DNA of 18,782 nucleotides from an uncultured Treponema sp. (GTDB lineage: Bacteria; Spirochaetota; Spirochaetia; Treponematales; Treponemataceae): assembly GCA_905372235.1 (NCBI GenBank), contig CAJPOF010000047.1, positions 1 to 18,782 on the forward strand, in the 5' to 3' direction. Positions within the stretch are counted from its first letter, which is position 1; each line of letters begins with the position of its first letter. This document shows, piece after piece, positions 1-7,895 of this stretch. The notes under the pieces are model-generated. The model ran no database searches. It saw nothing but the letters and a program-made list of their open reading frames with translations, and was not told the DNA's origin. A program made the translations under genes and the position numbers.

Positions 1-261
1 CCCCCCCCGATTTGCAATAGGGAAAGCATGAAAAATGGGAAAAAAATGTTTCTTTTATAGGTAGGAGGCGGACATTTTTAGGCTTTGTTCAGTTTTTTAT
101 TCTTCGTATGTCCGCCCCACAAATCGGACGTTTCGTCCGATTTGTGATAGGGGAGGTGTTCATTTCTTTGAGGGGGACATGGTTAGGCTTTGTTTAGTTT
201 TTATTTCTTGGATGCTTGCCCCATTAATCGGTCGAAACGTTCAATTCGTGATATAGGGAAA
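1..261 (+). repeat. Tandem two-hairpin intergenic repeat (partial copy plus units A and B)
   Basis: Two imperfect tandem units with a period of about 105 bp, preceded by the tail of a third (CGATTT at 8-13, 138-143 and, as CAATTC, 242-247, each followed by an ATAGGG-like run). Unit A has a first stem GGCGGACAT (67-75) pairing with ATGTCCGCC (108-116) across a 32 nt loop that contains TTAGGC (78-83). A spacer of four bases follows, then a perfect 10 bp hairpin with a 3 nt loop (121-130 / 134-143). Unit B (171-250) repeats TTAGGC (183-188) and the same order of blocks, but its stems are decayed. The flank GGTGTTCAT follows unit A. Related units occur near 11.4-11.7 kb and 18.6 kb. No coding sequence is apparent here. 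The role is unknown; a mobile or structural repeat is an inference. Confidence 0.6.
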
Positions 262-286
262 ATGTCAGTTTGTTTTACTAATTTTT

Positions 287-326
287 GGTAATTATTCCTG
301 CTTGATAGAGCCTTTCTGTTCCACGG
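287..326 (+). repeat. Dispersed repeat, copy 1 (upstream flank of the DUF3800 gene)
   Basis: This 40 bp block beginning GGTAATTATTCC and ending TGTTCCACGG is nearly identical (three substitutions plus an indel) to the block at 1221-1260. The two copies stand as direct repeats on either side of the DUF3800 gene. A third, inverted copy lies at 9385-9446. The homology of copy 1 fades after about position 330, whereas copies 2 and 3 share a further 20 bp. Confidence 0.7.
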
Positions 327-388
327 CTAGAAGAAACCCGCGGCATTGCTATTTACCGGATAACGAAATGAATGGCGGGCTTAAAAAC

Positions 389-417
389 TTGATGGTTTTG
401 CTTTATATGTGTATATT
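389..417 (+). promoter_or_regulatory. Probable promoter of the DUF3800 gene
   Basis: TTGATG (389-394) and TATATT (412-417) are separated by exactly 17 bp and match the sigma-70 consensus at 4/6 and 5/6 positions. Transcription would begin near 424 and leave a leader of about 80 nt before the ATG at 503. In-frame upstream codons back to 302 start before this promoter, which supports the internal ATG as the real start. Confidence 0.5.
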
Positions 418-502
418 ATTCCCAAGGGTCAAGAGTGCTGCCTTTAAGTGGTGCGTCGAGGTTTCTCGCTTGGCTCTCTTTTTTTTATCTAATGGGGTTT
501 TT

Positions 503-1195
503 ATGTATCTTTTGTATGCAGATGATTCTGGAGTAGTATCAGACCCAAATGTAAATTACAGCGTTCTTGCAGGTTTTGCAACATTTGAAAATCAAACATT
601 CTGGATTCAGAAAGCTGTAGATGACATCATGTTGAAGTATACCGGTCGTTCAGACCTTGAACTCCATGCTAGTCCTATAAGAAGTGGAAAAGGAATATGG
701 CGTGGTTTTACAAAAAGTAAACGCGAAGCTATCCTAATTGATACTCTTAATTATATAAAAGAGAATTATCCTCGTCAGTTTATTTTATTTGGTGCTGTTA
801 TAAGTAACTCAAATGATGATGTACCTGAAGAACTTTTCTCTCAGCTGACAAGCCGTTTTGATAAATATCTTAAACGTAAGTTTTTGAAACATGATGAATC
901 TGCCAGAGGTCTTGCGATTTTTGATAAATCGAAAATGGAAAATCAGTACCAAAACTGGTCAAAGATTTATCAGACTCTTGGAAACAAACTAAATGAAAAA
1001 TTGAATAACTTTGCTGAAGTGCCTTTGTTCTTGGAATCTTCAATTTCTCGTTCAATTCAAGTTGCAGATTTGATTGCATTTTCTTTATTCAGAAAATTTG
1101 AATACAATGATGATGCTTATTATTCAATAATCAAAGACTGCTTTGATAAAGACAATAACAAACAGCACGGTCTTTATGTTCTTGAAAAGAAATAA
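503..1195 (+). CDS. DUF3800 domain protein
   Basis: A 230-residue protein of the DUF3800 family. The N-terminal motif YADDSG (D7, D8) is typical. So are LELHASPI near 52-59, IFDKS near 139-143 and SIQVADLIA near 184-192, whose acidic and polar residues resemble an RNase H-like metal site. The function of the family is not established; members are common in phage, plasmid and defence-rich regions. The open frame extends back to 302, but that part looks noncoding and contains repeat copy 1, whereas the family motif begins right after the ATG at 503. GGGG at 494-497 is a weak ribosome site. The gene is AT-rich compared with its neighbours and lies between 40 bp direct repeats (287-326 and 1221-1260), so acquisition by transfer is likely. 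No partner gene is adjacent. Confidence 0.85.
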   Translation: MYLLYADDSGVVSDPNVNYSVLAGFATFENQTFWIQKAVDDIMLKYTGRSDLELHASPIRSGKGIWRGFTKSKREAILIDTLNYIKENYPRQFILFGAVISNSNDDVPEELFSQLTSRFDKYLKRKFLKHDESARGLAIFDKSKMENQYQNWSKIYQTLGNKLNEKLNNFAEVPLFLESSISRSIQVADLIAFSLFRKFEYNDDAYYSIIKDCFDKDNNKQHGLYVLEKK

Positions 1196-1220
1196 GAAAC
1201 TGTTTGTTTTCATAATTCTT

Positions 1221-1281
1221 GGGTAATTGTTCTTGCTTGATAAAGCCTTCTGTTCCACGGTTTAGGGCGATTGCTTCGGCA
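1221..1281 (+). repeat. Dispersed repeat, copy 2 (downstream flank of the DUF3800 gene)
   Basis: A 61 bp block running from GGGTAATTG to GGGCGATTGCTTCGGCA, starting 25 bp after the DUF3800 stop codon. Its first 40 bp match copy 1 (287-326) in direct orientation. The full length matches the reverse complement of 9385-9446 at about 50 of 62 aligned positions. The remaining gap to the murA stop (1282-1358) holds only a weak stem (TGATTTTT at 1333-1340 against AAAATCA at 1355-1361). Confidence 0.7.
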
Positions 1282-1358
1282 TGAAGAACGGCTTCAACTT
1301 AGAACATAATGGTTCGTCTGAGAAAGTATTGTTGATTTTTACGGCTTATTTATGAAAA

Positions 1359-2642
1359 TCAGTCTATGTTGACTTTTTTTATTTGCGCTCCAAGTTTTCT
1401 GAGCCGTTCTACAAGGTTTTCGTATCCTCGTTCTATTTGGTAGACGTTGCTGATTCGGCTTTCTCCGTGGGCAGTCATCGCGGCTATAACCATTGCCATT
1501 CCGGCACGCACATCGGGGGAGACAAGGTGGTCTCCGTGAAGTATCGAAGGTCCGACCACCAATGCCCTGTGAGGGTCGCAGAGTGTAATCTGCGCTCCCA
1601 TGCCTATGAGCTTATCCACAAAGAACATTCGAGATTCGAACATCTTTTCGAAAATCAAAACGGTTCCTTCGACTTGGGTTGCGACTACGGTCATTATGCT
1701 TGTCAAATCTGGCGGAAATCCCGGCCACGGTGCGTCGTCGATTTTTGGAATTTTAGTCCCGACATCTGCGTTGGTCTTCATTTCTTGAATCTGGGAGACT
1801 ATTATCGAATCTTCTTTCTGCGTCCAGTTAATTCCCAGTTTTGCAAATCCGACTTTCAAAGGACGCAAGTCAATGTTTTTTACTCCTTCGATGGTTATGC
1901 TTCCTTTTGTGGCAACGGCAAGCCCTATGAAAGAGCCGATTTCCATATAATCAGGTCCTATTGAAAAGTCAGCGGCGTGGAGTTTTTTTACACCATTTAT
2001 TTTTAGGATATTGCTTCCGACTCCCGATATTTTTGCTCCCATCAAGATGAGCATATTGCACAGGTCTTGAATGTGCGGTTCGCTTGCGGCATTCGTGATT
2101 GTGGTTTCCCCTTCGGCAAGCACAGCTGCCATGAGCGCATTTTCCGTGGCGGTGACGGAACATTCATCAAGGAAAATATCCGTGCCTATGAGTTTGTTTG
2201 CTGTGAATGTAAGATGATCGCTTATCTCTACTCGGACTCCCAATTGTTCGAGCGCAAAAAAATGAGTGTCAAGGCGGCGGCGACCTATCACATCTCCGCC
2301 GGGAGGGAGCATTTCGGCTTTGCCGCATCTTGCAAGCATTGCCCCTGCGAACAATATCGATGCCCTGATTTTTTTTGAAAGTTCCGAAGGGATGCAGACG
2401 GGATTAATATCCTTTGCCTCGATTTTCCAGCTTCCGTGTCCGATATTTGTTGTTTTTGCTCCAAAAGATTGCAAAATGTTTAGCATGACTGCCGTATCTT
2501 CAATTTCCGGAATATTCCGCAAAATCATGGGCTCTTCCGTGAGCAGGCAGGCTGCTATACAGGGGAGCGCCGCATTTTTATTTCCGCTGGCGGTTATTGT
2601 TCCCTTGATTGGAAAGCCGCCTTCAATCACGTATTCATGCAT
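1359..2642 (-). CDS. murA: UDP-N-acetylglucosamine 1-carboxyvinyltransferase
   Basis: Catalyses the first committed step of peptidoglycan synthesis, transferring enolpyruvate from PEP to UDP-GlcNAc in the cytoplasm. The 427-residue length fits the EPSP-synthase-like family (E. coli MurA has 419). Recognisable residues are K22 in GNKNAALP, the mobile loop LPPGGDVIGRRRLD (112-125), D312 in FPPDL and R405 in QIERGYE. The loop position that is Cys115 in E. coli is Asp117 here (codon at 2292-2294). This change is known to make MurA insensitive to fosfomycin and has been described in Borrelia, Chlamydia and mycobacteria. The start is preceded by AAAGGA about 11 nt upstream. The gene follows pepT after 19 bp on the same strand and probably shares its transcript. 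A second MurA paralogue elsewhere cannot be excluded. Confidence 0.95.
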   Translation of the reverse strand: MHEYVIEGGFPIKGTITASGNKNAALPCIAACLLTEEPMILRNIPEIEDTAVMLNILQSFGAKTTNIGHGSWKIEAKDINPVCIPSELSKKIRASILFAGAMLARCGKAEMLPPGGDVIGRRRLDTHFFALEQLGVRVEISDHLTFTANKLIGTDIFLDECSVTATENALMAAVLAEGETTITNAASEPHIQDLCNMLILMGAKISGVGSNILKINGVKKLHAADFSIGPDYMEIGSFIGLAVATKGSITIEGVKNIDLRPLKVGFAKLGINWTQKEDSIIVSQIQEMKTNADVGTKIPKIDDAPWPGFPPDLTSIMTVVATQVEGTVLIFEKMFESRMFFVDKLIGMGAQITLCDPHRALVVGPSILHGDHLVSPDVRAGMAMVIAAMTAHGESRISNVYQIERGYENLVERLRKLGAQIKKVNID

Positions 2643-2661
2643 TTTTTTCCGAGTCCTTTCT

Positions 2662-3951
2662 CTATTTCTTTTTATTTTTGTGTCCGTTTGTAGCTATTAT
2701 TTCCGCAAGAGATATTAGCACGTCGCAGGCGGCGCACATCTGGCTTAGGGATGCCCATTCGTATCTTGAATGGAAATTGTGTCCGCCCGTGAATATGTTC
2801 GGCGTGGGGATTCCCAGTTCTGTAAGCCTTGAGCCGTCAGTTCCGCCACGGATGGGGGTGTGCAATATTTCTACATCCGCTTCTTTGTATGCATTTTCGA
2901 GGTTTTGAACGACTTCCGGATTTTTTTCAAGTTCGCCCTTCATGTTTTTATACTGAGCCTTAAATTCGACATCGACCCTTGCACCGTAACTTTCAGCACT
3001 TGAAATTGCAAAATGCTTTAGTTTTTCGATTCGAGCGTTCATGCCTTCCTCGGAAAAATCCCTTAAAATAAGATTTACGATTGCTTTTTCGACAGAGCCT
3101 TGGATTCCAAGGACGGCAAAAAATCCTTGATAGCCGTCTGTGGTTTCGGGGCGTTCTGCGGGCGGAAGATTTTGCACGAAAAGAGAAGCTGCGCAGATGG
3201 CGTTCACCATGCCTTTTTTTCGGGCATCTCCGGTGTGGGTGGATTTCCCGATGAAGGTGACGGTCGCTCCGTATGCGTTAAAACATTCCGATTCAAGTTC
3301 TCCGATATGACCGCCGTCTACGGTGTAGGCGAACTTGGATTTTATGAGATTTAAGGGGACTCTATCCATGCCGTGTCCGGTTTCTTCATCCGGCGAAAAA
3401 ATTACTTCGATAGGACCGTGTTTTATTCCCTTGTGCGAAACCAAAAACTCCAAGGAAGATACAATTTCCGAAAGTCCCGCCTTGTCGTCCGCTCCCAAAA
3501 GGGTGGTTCCGTCCGTGGTGATTATAGTGTCGTTTTGCTGTGCGGCTTTTGCCAAACATTCGTCTTCTTTGATATCAAGGCTAACTCCGCATTGAAGGTC
3601 TATCTTTGCTCCGTCGTATGAGGGATGGATTATCGGCTTTACGTCTTTTCCGGTAACTTCTTCTACCGTATCCATGTGGGAAAGCAGGCAGAACGGAGGC
3701 ACGTCCTCAAATCCTTTTGAAGCCGGAAGAACGGCGTAAACATAACCGAATTCTGTTACCTGAACTTCTTTCAACCCGATTTCCTTGATTTCTTCCGCAA
3801 GATTTTTTGCGAAGGAAAGCTGGCGTTCCGTAGAAGGTTGAATTCCCTTGTCCGCATTTTCGCTGGAACTTTCCGTCCAAACTTTCACATATTTTACGAA
3901 GCGATTTAAAAGCGTCGTCTGCAAATCAGGCTCATTGGAAAAATATTTCAT
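2662..3951 (-). CDS. pepT: Peptidase T (tripeptide aminopeptidase)
   Basis: A cytoplasmic zinc aminopeptidase of the M20B family that removes the N-terminal residue of tripeptides. The 429 residues include the family signatures in order: SHMDTV (first metal-binding His/Asp), GADDKAG (bridging Asp), DEETGHG (catalytic and metal-binding glutamates), HTGDARKKGMVNA, RGGTDGSRL and TGGHNFHSRYEW (last metal-binding His). It is about 20 residues longer than E. coli PepT because of a longer N-terminus and a lysine-rich tail. The ATG at 3951 has no Shine-Dalgarno. Instead a TATTCT -10 element ends 6 bp upstream, so the message may be leaderless. murA follows after 19 bp and is probably cotranscribed. 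The gene is divergent from the unknown gene at 4107. Confidence 0.95.
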   Translation of the reverse strand: MKYFSNEPDLQTTLLNRFVKYVKVWTESSSENADKGIQPSTERQLSFAKNLAEEIKEIGLKEVQVTEFGYVYAVLPASKGFEDVPPFCLLSHMDTVEEVTGKDVKPIIHPSYDGAKIDLQCGVSLDIKEDECLAKAAQQNDTIITTDGTTLLGADDKAGLSEIVSSLEFLVSHKGIKHGPIEVIFSPDEETGHGMDRVPLNLIKSKFAYTVDGGHIGELESECFNAYGATVTFIGKSTHTGDARKKGMVNAICAASLFVQNLPPAERPETTDGYQGFFAVLGIQGSVEKAIVNLILRDFSEEGMNARIEKLKHFAISSAESYGARVDVEFKAQYKNMKGELEKNPEVVQNLENAYKEADVEILHTPIRGGTDGSRLTELGIPTPNIFTGGHNFHSRYEWASLSQMCAACDVLISLAEIIATNGHKNKKK

Positions 3952-3957
3952 GCAAAT

Positions 3958-3986
3958 AGAATATGCTATAAACGGAAAAACCTCAA
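3958..3986 (-). promoter_or_regulatory. Promoter of pepT-murA, abutting the start codon
   Basis: On the minus strand, TTGAGG (3981-3986) and TATTCT (3958-3963) are 17 bp apart, each matching the sigma-70 consensus at 4/6. Only 6 bp separate the -10 element from the pepT ATG, so the expected transcription start is the A of the ATG itself. Confidence 0.5.
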
Positions 3987-4071
3987 TTGCCGTGATTGCG
4001 GGAACGGCGGTTTGGAAAAGCTTGGAGAGTTTGGCATGAGTGCATTAATCAAAAATCTTTTTAGCGACCAC

Positions 4072-4100
4072 TTTATTTAGATTTTCATTCGCTTTATAAT
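4072..4100 (+). promoter_or_regulatory. Promoter abutting the start of the gene at 4107
   Basis: A perfect TATAAT at 4095-4100 lies 6 bp before the ATG at 4107. At 17 bp spacing the -35 position reads TTTATT (4072-4077), only 3/6 to consensus. There is no Shine-Dalgarno between the -10 and the start codon. This is the same geometry as at pepT, nfeD and the gene at 15232. Confidence 0.5.
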
Positions 4101-4106
4101 CCACCT

Positions 4107-4514
4107 ATGACAAATGTTCAGAAATTCATGGCGGATGCAAGGCGGATTTTAAAACACGTCCGTGCAGAGGGCAACGGGCATTTTGATACCGAGCGGGCTT
4201 GTAAAGATGTGGCTTCGTTGTTTATTCGTTCGGCATCCGTTCCCGGAGACCTTCCTTCTTCCGTTGCGGAATATTGGCAGCGAACTTATATAGAAACATC
4301 GAGCGATTTTTCCGAAGAGCCGACGGAGAAAAATCTTGAAAGGCTTTCGGCGTTCCTTTCGTTTTTGGAAAATGCAGATGAAAACGAAGATTTGCTTTCC
4401 GATTCGGATTGGCGGACGCTCGGCGAGCTTGTAAATTACGAGGCAGAAGATTTGCCTGTCGATGTGCTTCAGTATTTGATGGCAAAAATAGTGGAAAAAG
4501 GTGCGCTTCTCTAG
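4107..4514 (+). CDS. Small acidic protein of unknown function
   Basis: A 135-residue protein that I do not recognise. It has no signal peptide, membrane segment or cysteine. It is rich in Glu, Asp and Leu, and appears helical, with a basic first helix (residues 8-20) and acidic later helices (about 75-130). Coding looks real: the frame is open throughout, codon use matches the neighbours, and TATAAT lies 6 bp before the ATG. A second possible start is Met8 (4128), also without a Shine-Dalgarno. The radical SAM gene follows after 24 bp and probably shares its transcript, so a role linked to that enzyme is possible but unproven. Confidence 0.7.
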   Translation: MTNVQKFMADARRILKHVRAEGNGHFDTERACKDVASLFIRSASVPGDLPSSVAEYWQRTYIETSSDFSEEPTEKNLERLSAFLSFLENADENEDLLSDSDWRTLGELVNYEAEDLPVDVLQYLMAKIVEKGALL

Positions 4515-4538
4515 CGTCAGATTTGCCTCATTCTTTCT

Positions 4539-5579
4539 ATGATGGATTTTTGTTCTTCGTGTAGTCAATGTCCGCGGAATTGCGCAGTTTCCCGAAATCT
4601 TGGGAAAACCGGCTTTTGCGGAGAAAGCGATGCTGTTCGGGTCGCCTTGGCTTGTCTTCATTTTGGCGAAGAGCCGTTGATTACCGTTCACGGTGGAAGC
4701 GGAACGATTTTTTTTACGGGTTGCACGCTCCGTTGCGCTTTTTGCCAAAATTACCAAATTTCGCAGGACGGGTTGGGGCGTGCCGTCGATTCAGACGAGT
4801 TTTCCAAAATATGTCTTAGACTTCAGTCTTTAGGTGCGGAAAACATAAATCTTGTTACGGGAAGTCATTTTGTTCCTTTGCTTGCGGATTTTATCGCAAA
4901 CGCGCAATCAGCCGGCTGCTCGATACCTTTTTGCTGGAACAGTTCCGCCTATGAGTCCGTGGAAATGCTTGAACTTTTAAAACCTTACGTAAAGATTTGG
5001 CTTCCCGACCTAAAGACTCTGAACGGTTCTCTTTCAAAATCGCTTTTTGCGGCGGAAGATTATCCTCAGGCGGCGACAAAAACCGTTTCGTGGATGATAC
5101 AGAACTTTCCTCCAAAAATCACGGAAAGAAAAGCGGAGTCGTATTACGTGGACGCAAATGGAAATCCTGTCAAAAAAGGCGAAAAAAAAGAAAAACTTAC
5201 CCAAGGCGTGATAGTCCGCCACTTATTTTTTCCGGGGCATTTTGAGGACACCGCTGAAGTTCTGCTTTGGCTAAAGGAAAACGCAGACGGAAAGGCGTTT
5301 GTTTCGCTTATGAATCAATACACGCCCGTTCCTTTTGCGGAAGACGAAAAACGCCTTGCAAGACGAAAAAAAAGTCTTTCTGTGATAGAAAACCGTCTTG
5401 TAAACGGCACGGAAGACGGAGACTTAAAAGACTTGATTGAGGCTTTGGACTTTGAATGGCTTTTTTATCAGGAATTAAGCGATGACGCAAGCTGGCTTCC
5501 CGATTTTACAAGAATCCAGCCTTTTTCGAACAAACTTGCAAAACCGGTGTGGCACTGCAATTTCGGATTTGTGGATTAG
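4539..5579 (+). CDS. Radical SAM protein, pyruvate formate-lyase-activating-enzyme-like (COG1313 type)
   Basis: A 346-residue radical SAM enzyme with the [4Fe-4S] motif GCTLRCAFCQNYQIS: Cys62, Cys66 and Cys69 form CxxxCxxC. It has an additional N-terminal cysteine group (C5, C8, C11, C15 and C27, in CSSCSQCPRNC and GFCGE). This arrangement is typical of the uncharacterised PflX-like family related to pyruvate formate-lyase activators. The substrate cannot be told from sequence, and no glycyl radical enzyme gene lies in the window. The central TIM-barrel part includes IPFCWNSSAYES and VKIWLPDLKTL. A lysine-rich insertion near 205-220 and about 60 extra C-terminal residues are less conserved features. 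The start is at 4539 or the adjacent ATG at 4542, and no clear Shine-Dalgarno is visible. It ends convergently with the HD-GYP gene; the 82 bp between them hold no convincing terminator. Confidence 0.8.
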   Translation: MMDFCSSCSQCPRNCAVSRNLGKTGFCGESDAVRVALACLHFGEEPLITVHGGSGTIFFTGCTLRCAFCQNYQISQDGLGRAVDSDEFSKICLRLQSLGAENINLVTGSHFVPLLADFIANAQSAGCSIPFCWNSSAYESVEMLELLKPYVKIWLPDLKTLNGSLSKSLFAAEDYPQAATKTVSWMIQNFPPKITERKAESYYVDANGNPVKKGEKKEKLTQGVIVRHLFFPGHFEDTAEVLLWLKENADGKAFVSLMNQYTPVPFAEDEKRLARRKKSLSVIENRLVNGTEDGDLKDLIEALDFEWLFYQELSDDASWLPDFTRIQPFSNKLAKPVWHCNFGFVD

Positions 5580-5661
5580 CTCTTTGAACAGAAATCTTTT
5601 TAAGAAGCCATAAATGTTGCGCCAAGTCAACGCAAGGAAAAAACGCTGTGTTGCGGAGTTT

Positions 5662-7551
5662 TTATTCTTGGTCGCTGGATTGAATCTTCTTTGAAAAGGC
5701 TTTGAATTCTTCCCAGTTGTCAAGAAGCGCGGCAAGGACAATCGGGTCAAATTGCTTTCCGCTTTCAACCGACATTATTTCGTAAGTTTTTTCAAAACTA
5801 AACGCAGGTTTGTACTGCCTTTCGGAAAGCAGGACATCTACAACATCTGCCACCGACATGATTCTTGCGCTCAAAGGAATTTCATCGCCCAAAAGTCTGT
5901 ACGGAAATCCCTTCCCGTCAAAATGTTCGTGGTGGTTGAGCGCAATTTCTCTTGCAACCTCAAGATAAGTGTTTGTGCCGATATGTTTTAGAATGTCGTC
6001 CAGCATTTCGAACCCGTAAATCGTGTGGTTCTGAATCTGTCTGTATTCCTTGTCCGTAAGTTTTCCGGGTTTTGTAAGAATCGCATCGGGAACTTTGACT
6101 TTTCCGACATCGTGAAGCGGGGCTGCCGTGGCAAGTATGTTCACATATTCGGGAGTCAGGATTTCTTTGAATTCACCTTTTTCAAGCAGTTTGTTCCCGA
6201 TAAAACGCACGTAATTCGAAGTGTTTTTTACGTGCGCGCCCGTCGTTTCGTCTCTGCTTTCGATTACTGAAGCCAAAGTAAAAATCACGTTTGTTTGGAT
6301 TTTTTGATGTTCCATCACAAGCTGAAGATTTTTTACGGTAACGTCGATGAATTCCTGCTGGCGGTCAAAATTGGCTTTTACTATGTAGTCTACTACCGTG
6401 ATTGTCATGCACACAAGGAAGACAAAAAGGCCGAATCCCGTAGCAGTTCCTCGAATATAGTTGTCCCTCGTCCATATTGAGACAATCTCGTAGATTATGC
6501 AGAACATAAAAATCAGTATTCCGATTGAGAACGCTTTTCCAAGATAGGTCGGGTTGCTTTTTATTTTGTCCCTTACGAACGTGAAAATCATTGTCGCAAT
6601 CATTATTCCTATTTCGATGTGATCGATTTTCAGAATACTCGTAAGTGAAAGCCAGCCGAAACCGTAGGCAAGGACGCTGAAAACGGTCGTTGCAATGCTA
6701 ACAACCGCAATGGAATAGTAAATGTGGCTGTACCGTTTGTATTGCATTTCGCACATGAAAAGCGCCCACGGAACGCAACCGAACGCAAGGCTGAACACAA
6801 CCGTATACATGGTGGCTGTAAGATTCGAAAAAAGGAATTGGCGCAAAACGGATTCGTTCAATATCCAAAGCGAAATGCAAAGCATGAACGTTCCTATGTA
6901 AAGCAGGGAACTGACGTTTGCTTTTCTGCCGTAGAGTACTCCTGCGACAAGAAGGCAAATTCCAAGGACAAGCCCGCCGATTGCGAACATGACGCTTGTT
7001 CCGGCGACATGAAGAAGCGTGGAAATTATCTGCGAGTATGTCCCGATGTAAATCATTCCTATGCGGGATGCGTAAGCCGGCATATCGCTGTCAAAAGAAA
7101 TTTCAACGGATTTTCCTGCGTCGGTTTTTTCTAGCGGAACAAAAAGGCTGTAATTTGAAGGAGCGTTTTTCCAGCCGTATTTAGGCGACCGAAACGAGGT
7201 GCGCTCCGTTCCGTCTATAAGAACCGAAACATTTTGATGAGCCATATAAAGTCTCATGTAATCGTGAGAATTTATGTAATCGGGCAGCGTTCCTACAATC
7301 GTTATGCCTTTTGAAAAAAGTTCAGGCTTGCTTTGCGCAGGAATTTCCACCGACATTCCGGTAGATTTTTCCACGAATCCTGTAGAAAATTCTTTTGCTC
7401 TTCCTTCAAAAAAAGACAAATGTTCCCAAGGGAAAACTTGCGCCACCGCCGAGTACAAAACGTATATGGAAAATAAAATCAAAAATGTTATTTCAACAAT
7501 GCGATAAAAATCTGATTTTCTATCACTTTTGATATAAGGTTTTTCAGTCAT
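5662..7551 (-). CDS. Membrane-anchored HD-GYP phosphodiesterase, 7TM sensor type
   Basis: A predicted inner-membrane protein of 629 residues that probably hydrolyses cyclic di-GMP. Order of parts: first membrane segment at about 18-38; an extracytoplasmic domain at about 40-175; seven or so membrane segments between about 178 and 392, resembling the 7TM-DISM arrangement; a helical linker at 393-420; and an HD-GYP domain at about 420-620. The HD-GYP part has RDETTGAH (433-440), HDVGK with H480 and D481, H509, HHEHFDGKGFP (540-550), and ADVVDVLLSERQYKP. The GYP triplet reads GFP, a common variant, and the metal-binding His/Asp residues are kept, so activity is likely. There is no GGDEF or receiver domain. 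The start has no Shine-Dalgarno. A TATAAT on this strand at 7630-7635 could drive it, but no -35 was found. Confidence 0.88.
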   Translation of the reverse strand: MTEKPYIKSDRKSDFYRIVEITFLILFSIYVLYSAVAQVFPWEHLSFFEGRAKEFSTGFVEKSTGMSVEIPAQSKPELFSKGITIVGTLPDYINSHDYMRLYMAHQNVSVLIDGTERTSFRSPKYGWKNAPSNYSLFVPLEKTDAGKSVEISFDSDMPAYASRIGMIYIGTYSQIISTLLHVAGTSVMFAIGGLVLGICLLVAGVLYGRKANVSSLLYIGTFMLCISLWILNESVLRQFLFSNLTATMYTVVFSLAFGCVPWALFMCEMQYKRYSHIYYSIAVVSIATTVFSVLAYGFGWLSLTSILKIDHIEIGIMIATMIFTFVRDKIKSNPTYLGKAFSIGILIFMFCIIYEIVSIWTRDNYIRGTATGFGLFVFLVCMTITVVDYIVKANFDRQQEFIDVTVKNLQLVMEHQKIQTNVIFTLASVIESRDETTGAHVKNTSNYVRFIGNKLLEKGEFKEILTPEYVNILATAAPLHDVGKVKVPDAILTKPGKLTDKEYRQIQNHTIYGFEMLDDILKHIGTNTYLEVAREIALNHHEHFDGKGFPYRLLGDEIPLSARIMSVADVVDVLLSERQYKPAFSFEKTYEIMSVESGKQFDPIVLAALLDNWEEFKAFSKKIQSSDQE

Positions 7552-7776
7552 TTTTCAATTTTTGCAGATTTCTTCTATTTTGTATAGGTCAAATCTGATT
7601 TCATGATATATAAACGATATTTATTTCTCATTATAGAATATGAAAATCCCTCGCTTTTGAACGCACGCAACGGAAAACAAAGCGGCGTATTTTTCTGAAT
7701 GTCGGAGACAAAGTTCCGTGTTATCCGGGAATCAAACTGTCAAAGTTTCGGAAGTTTATGCCGATAATCGAATATA

Positions 7777-7816
7777 CTCCCTTAAAATGCGGCAGTTGCG
7801 AGAATATCGATTCTCT
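7777..7816 (+). repeat. 40 bp repeat, upstream of the LRR gene
   Basis: Matches 9255-9294 at 34 of 40 positions in the same orientation. The two copies bracket the LRR gene. Each contains a small palindrome, GAGAAT-ATCG-ATTCTC here (7800-7815). The rest of the 344 bp gap 7552-7895 holds another short hairpin (TTCGGC/GCCGAA, about 7836-7857) and a TATAAT on the minus strand at 7630-7635. No gene is seen in it. Confidence 0.65.
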
Positions 7817-7895
7817 AAAACCGGGTTGTTTAAATTCGGCGACTTTGAATGCCGAACTTAGTCCTTGGTCGAAAATATTCAGGTAAGGTGATAAA

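Noticed and set aside
67..250. Integron attC sites, suggested by TTAGGC, GGTTAGGC and the strong hairpins in the repeat units
   Set aside because: No paired RYYYAAC...GTTRRRY core sites at the ends of a foldable arm were found, and there is no integrase or cassette array in the window.
1..261. CRISPR array, because of the tandem repeats
   Set aside because: The period is about 105 bp, the copies are imperfect and there are no short unique spacers; no cas gene is present.
302..502. N-terminal extension of the DUF3800 protein
   Set aside because: The segment overlaps repeat copy 1 and the promoter candidate, its translation is unlike the family, and the conserved DDSG motif starts just after the ATG at 503.
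4036..4080. A 14-codon ORF (MSALIKNLFSDHFI) with GGAGAG upstream, in the pepT/4107 intergenic region
   Set aside because: It is too short to show coding character, it overlaps the -35 region of the promoter for the gene at 4107, and there is no recognisable leader-peptide feature such as a run of regulatory codons.
5580..5661. Rho-independent terminator between the convergent radical SAM and HD-GYP genes
   Set aside because: Only a 5 bp CGCAA/TTGCG stem with a 14 nt loop precedes the TTTTTATT run; too weak to call.
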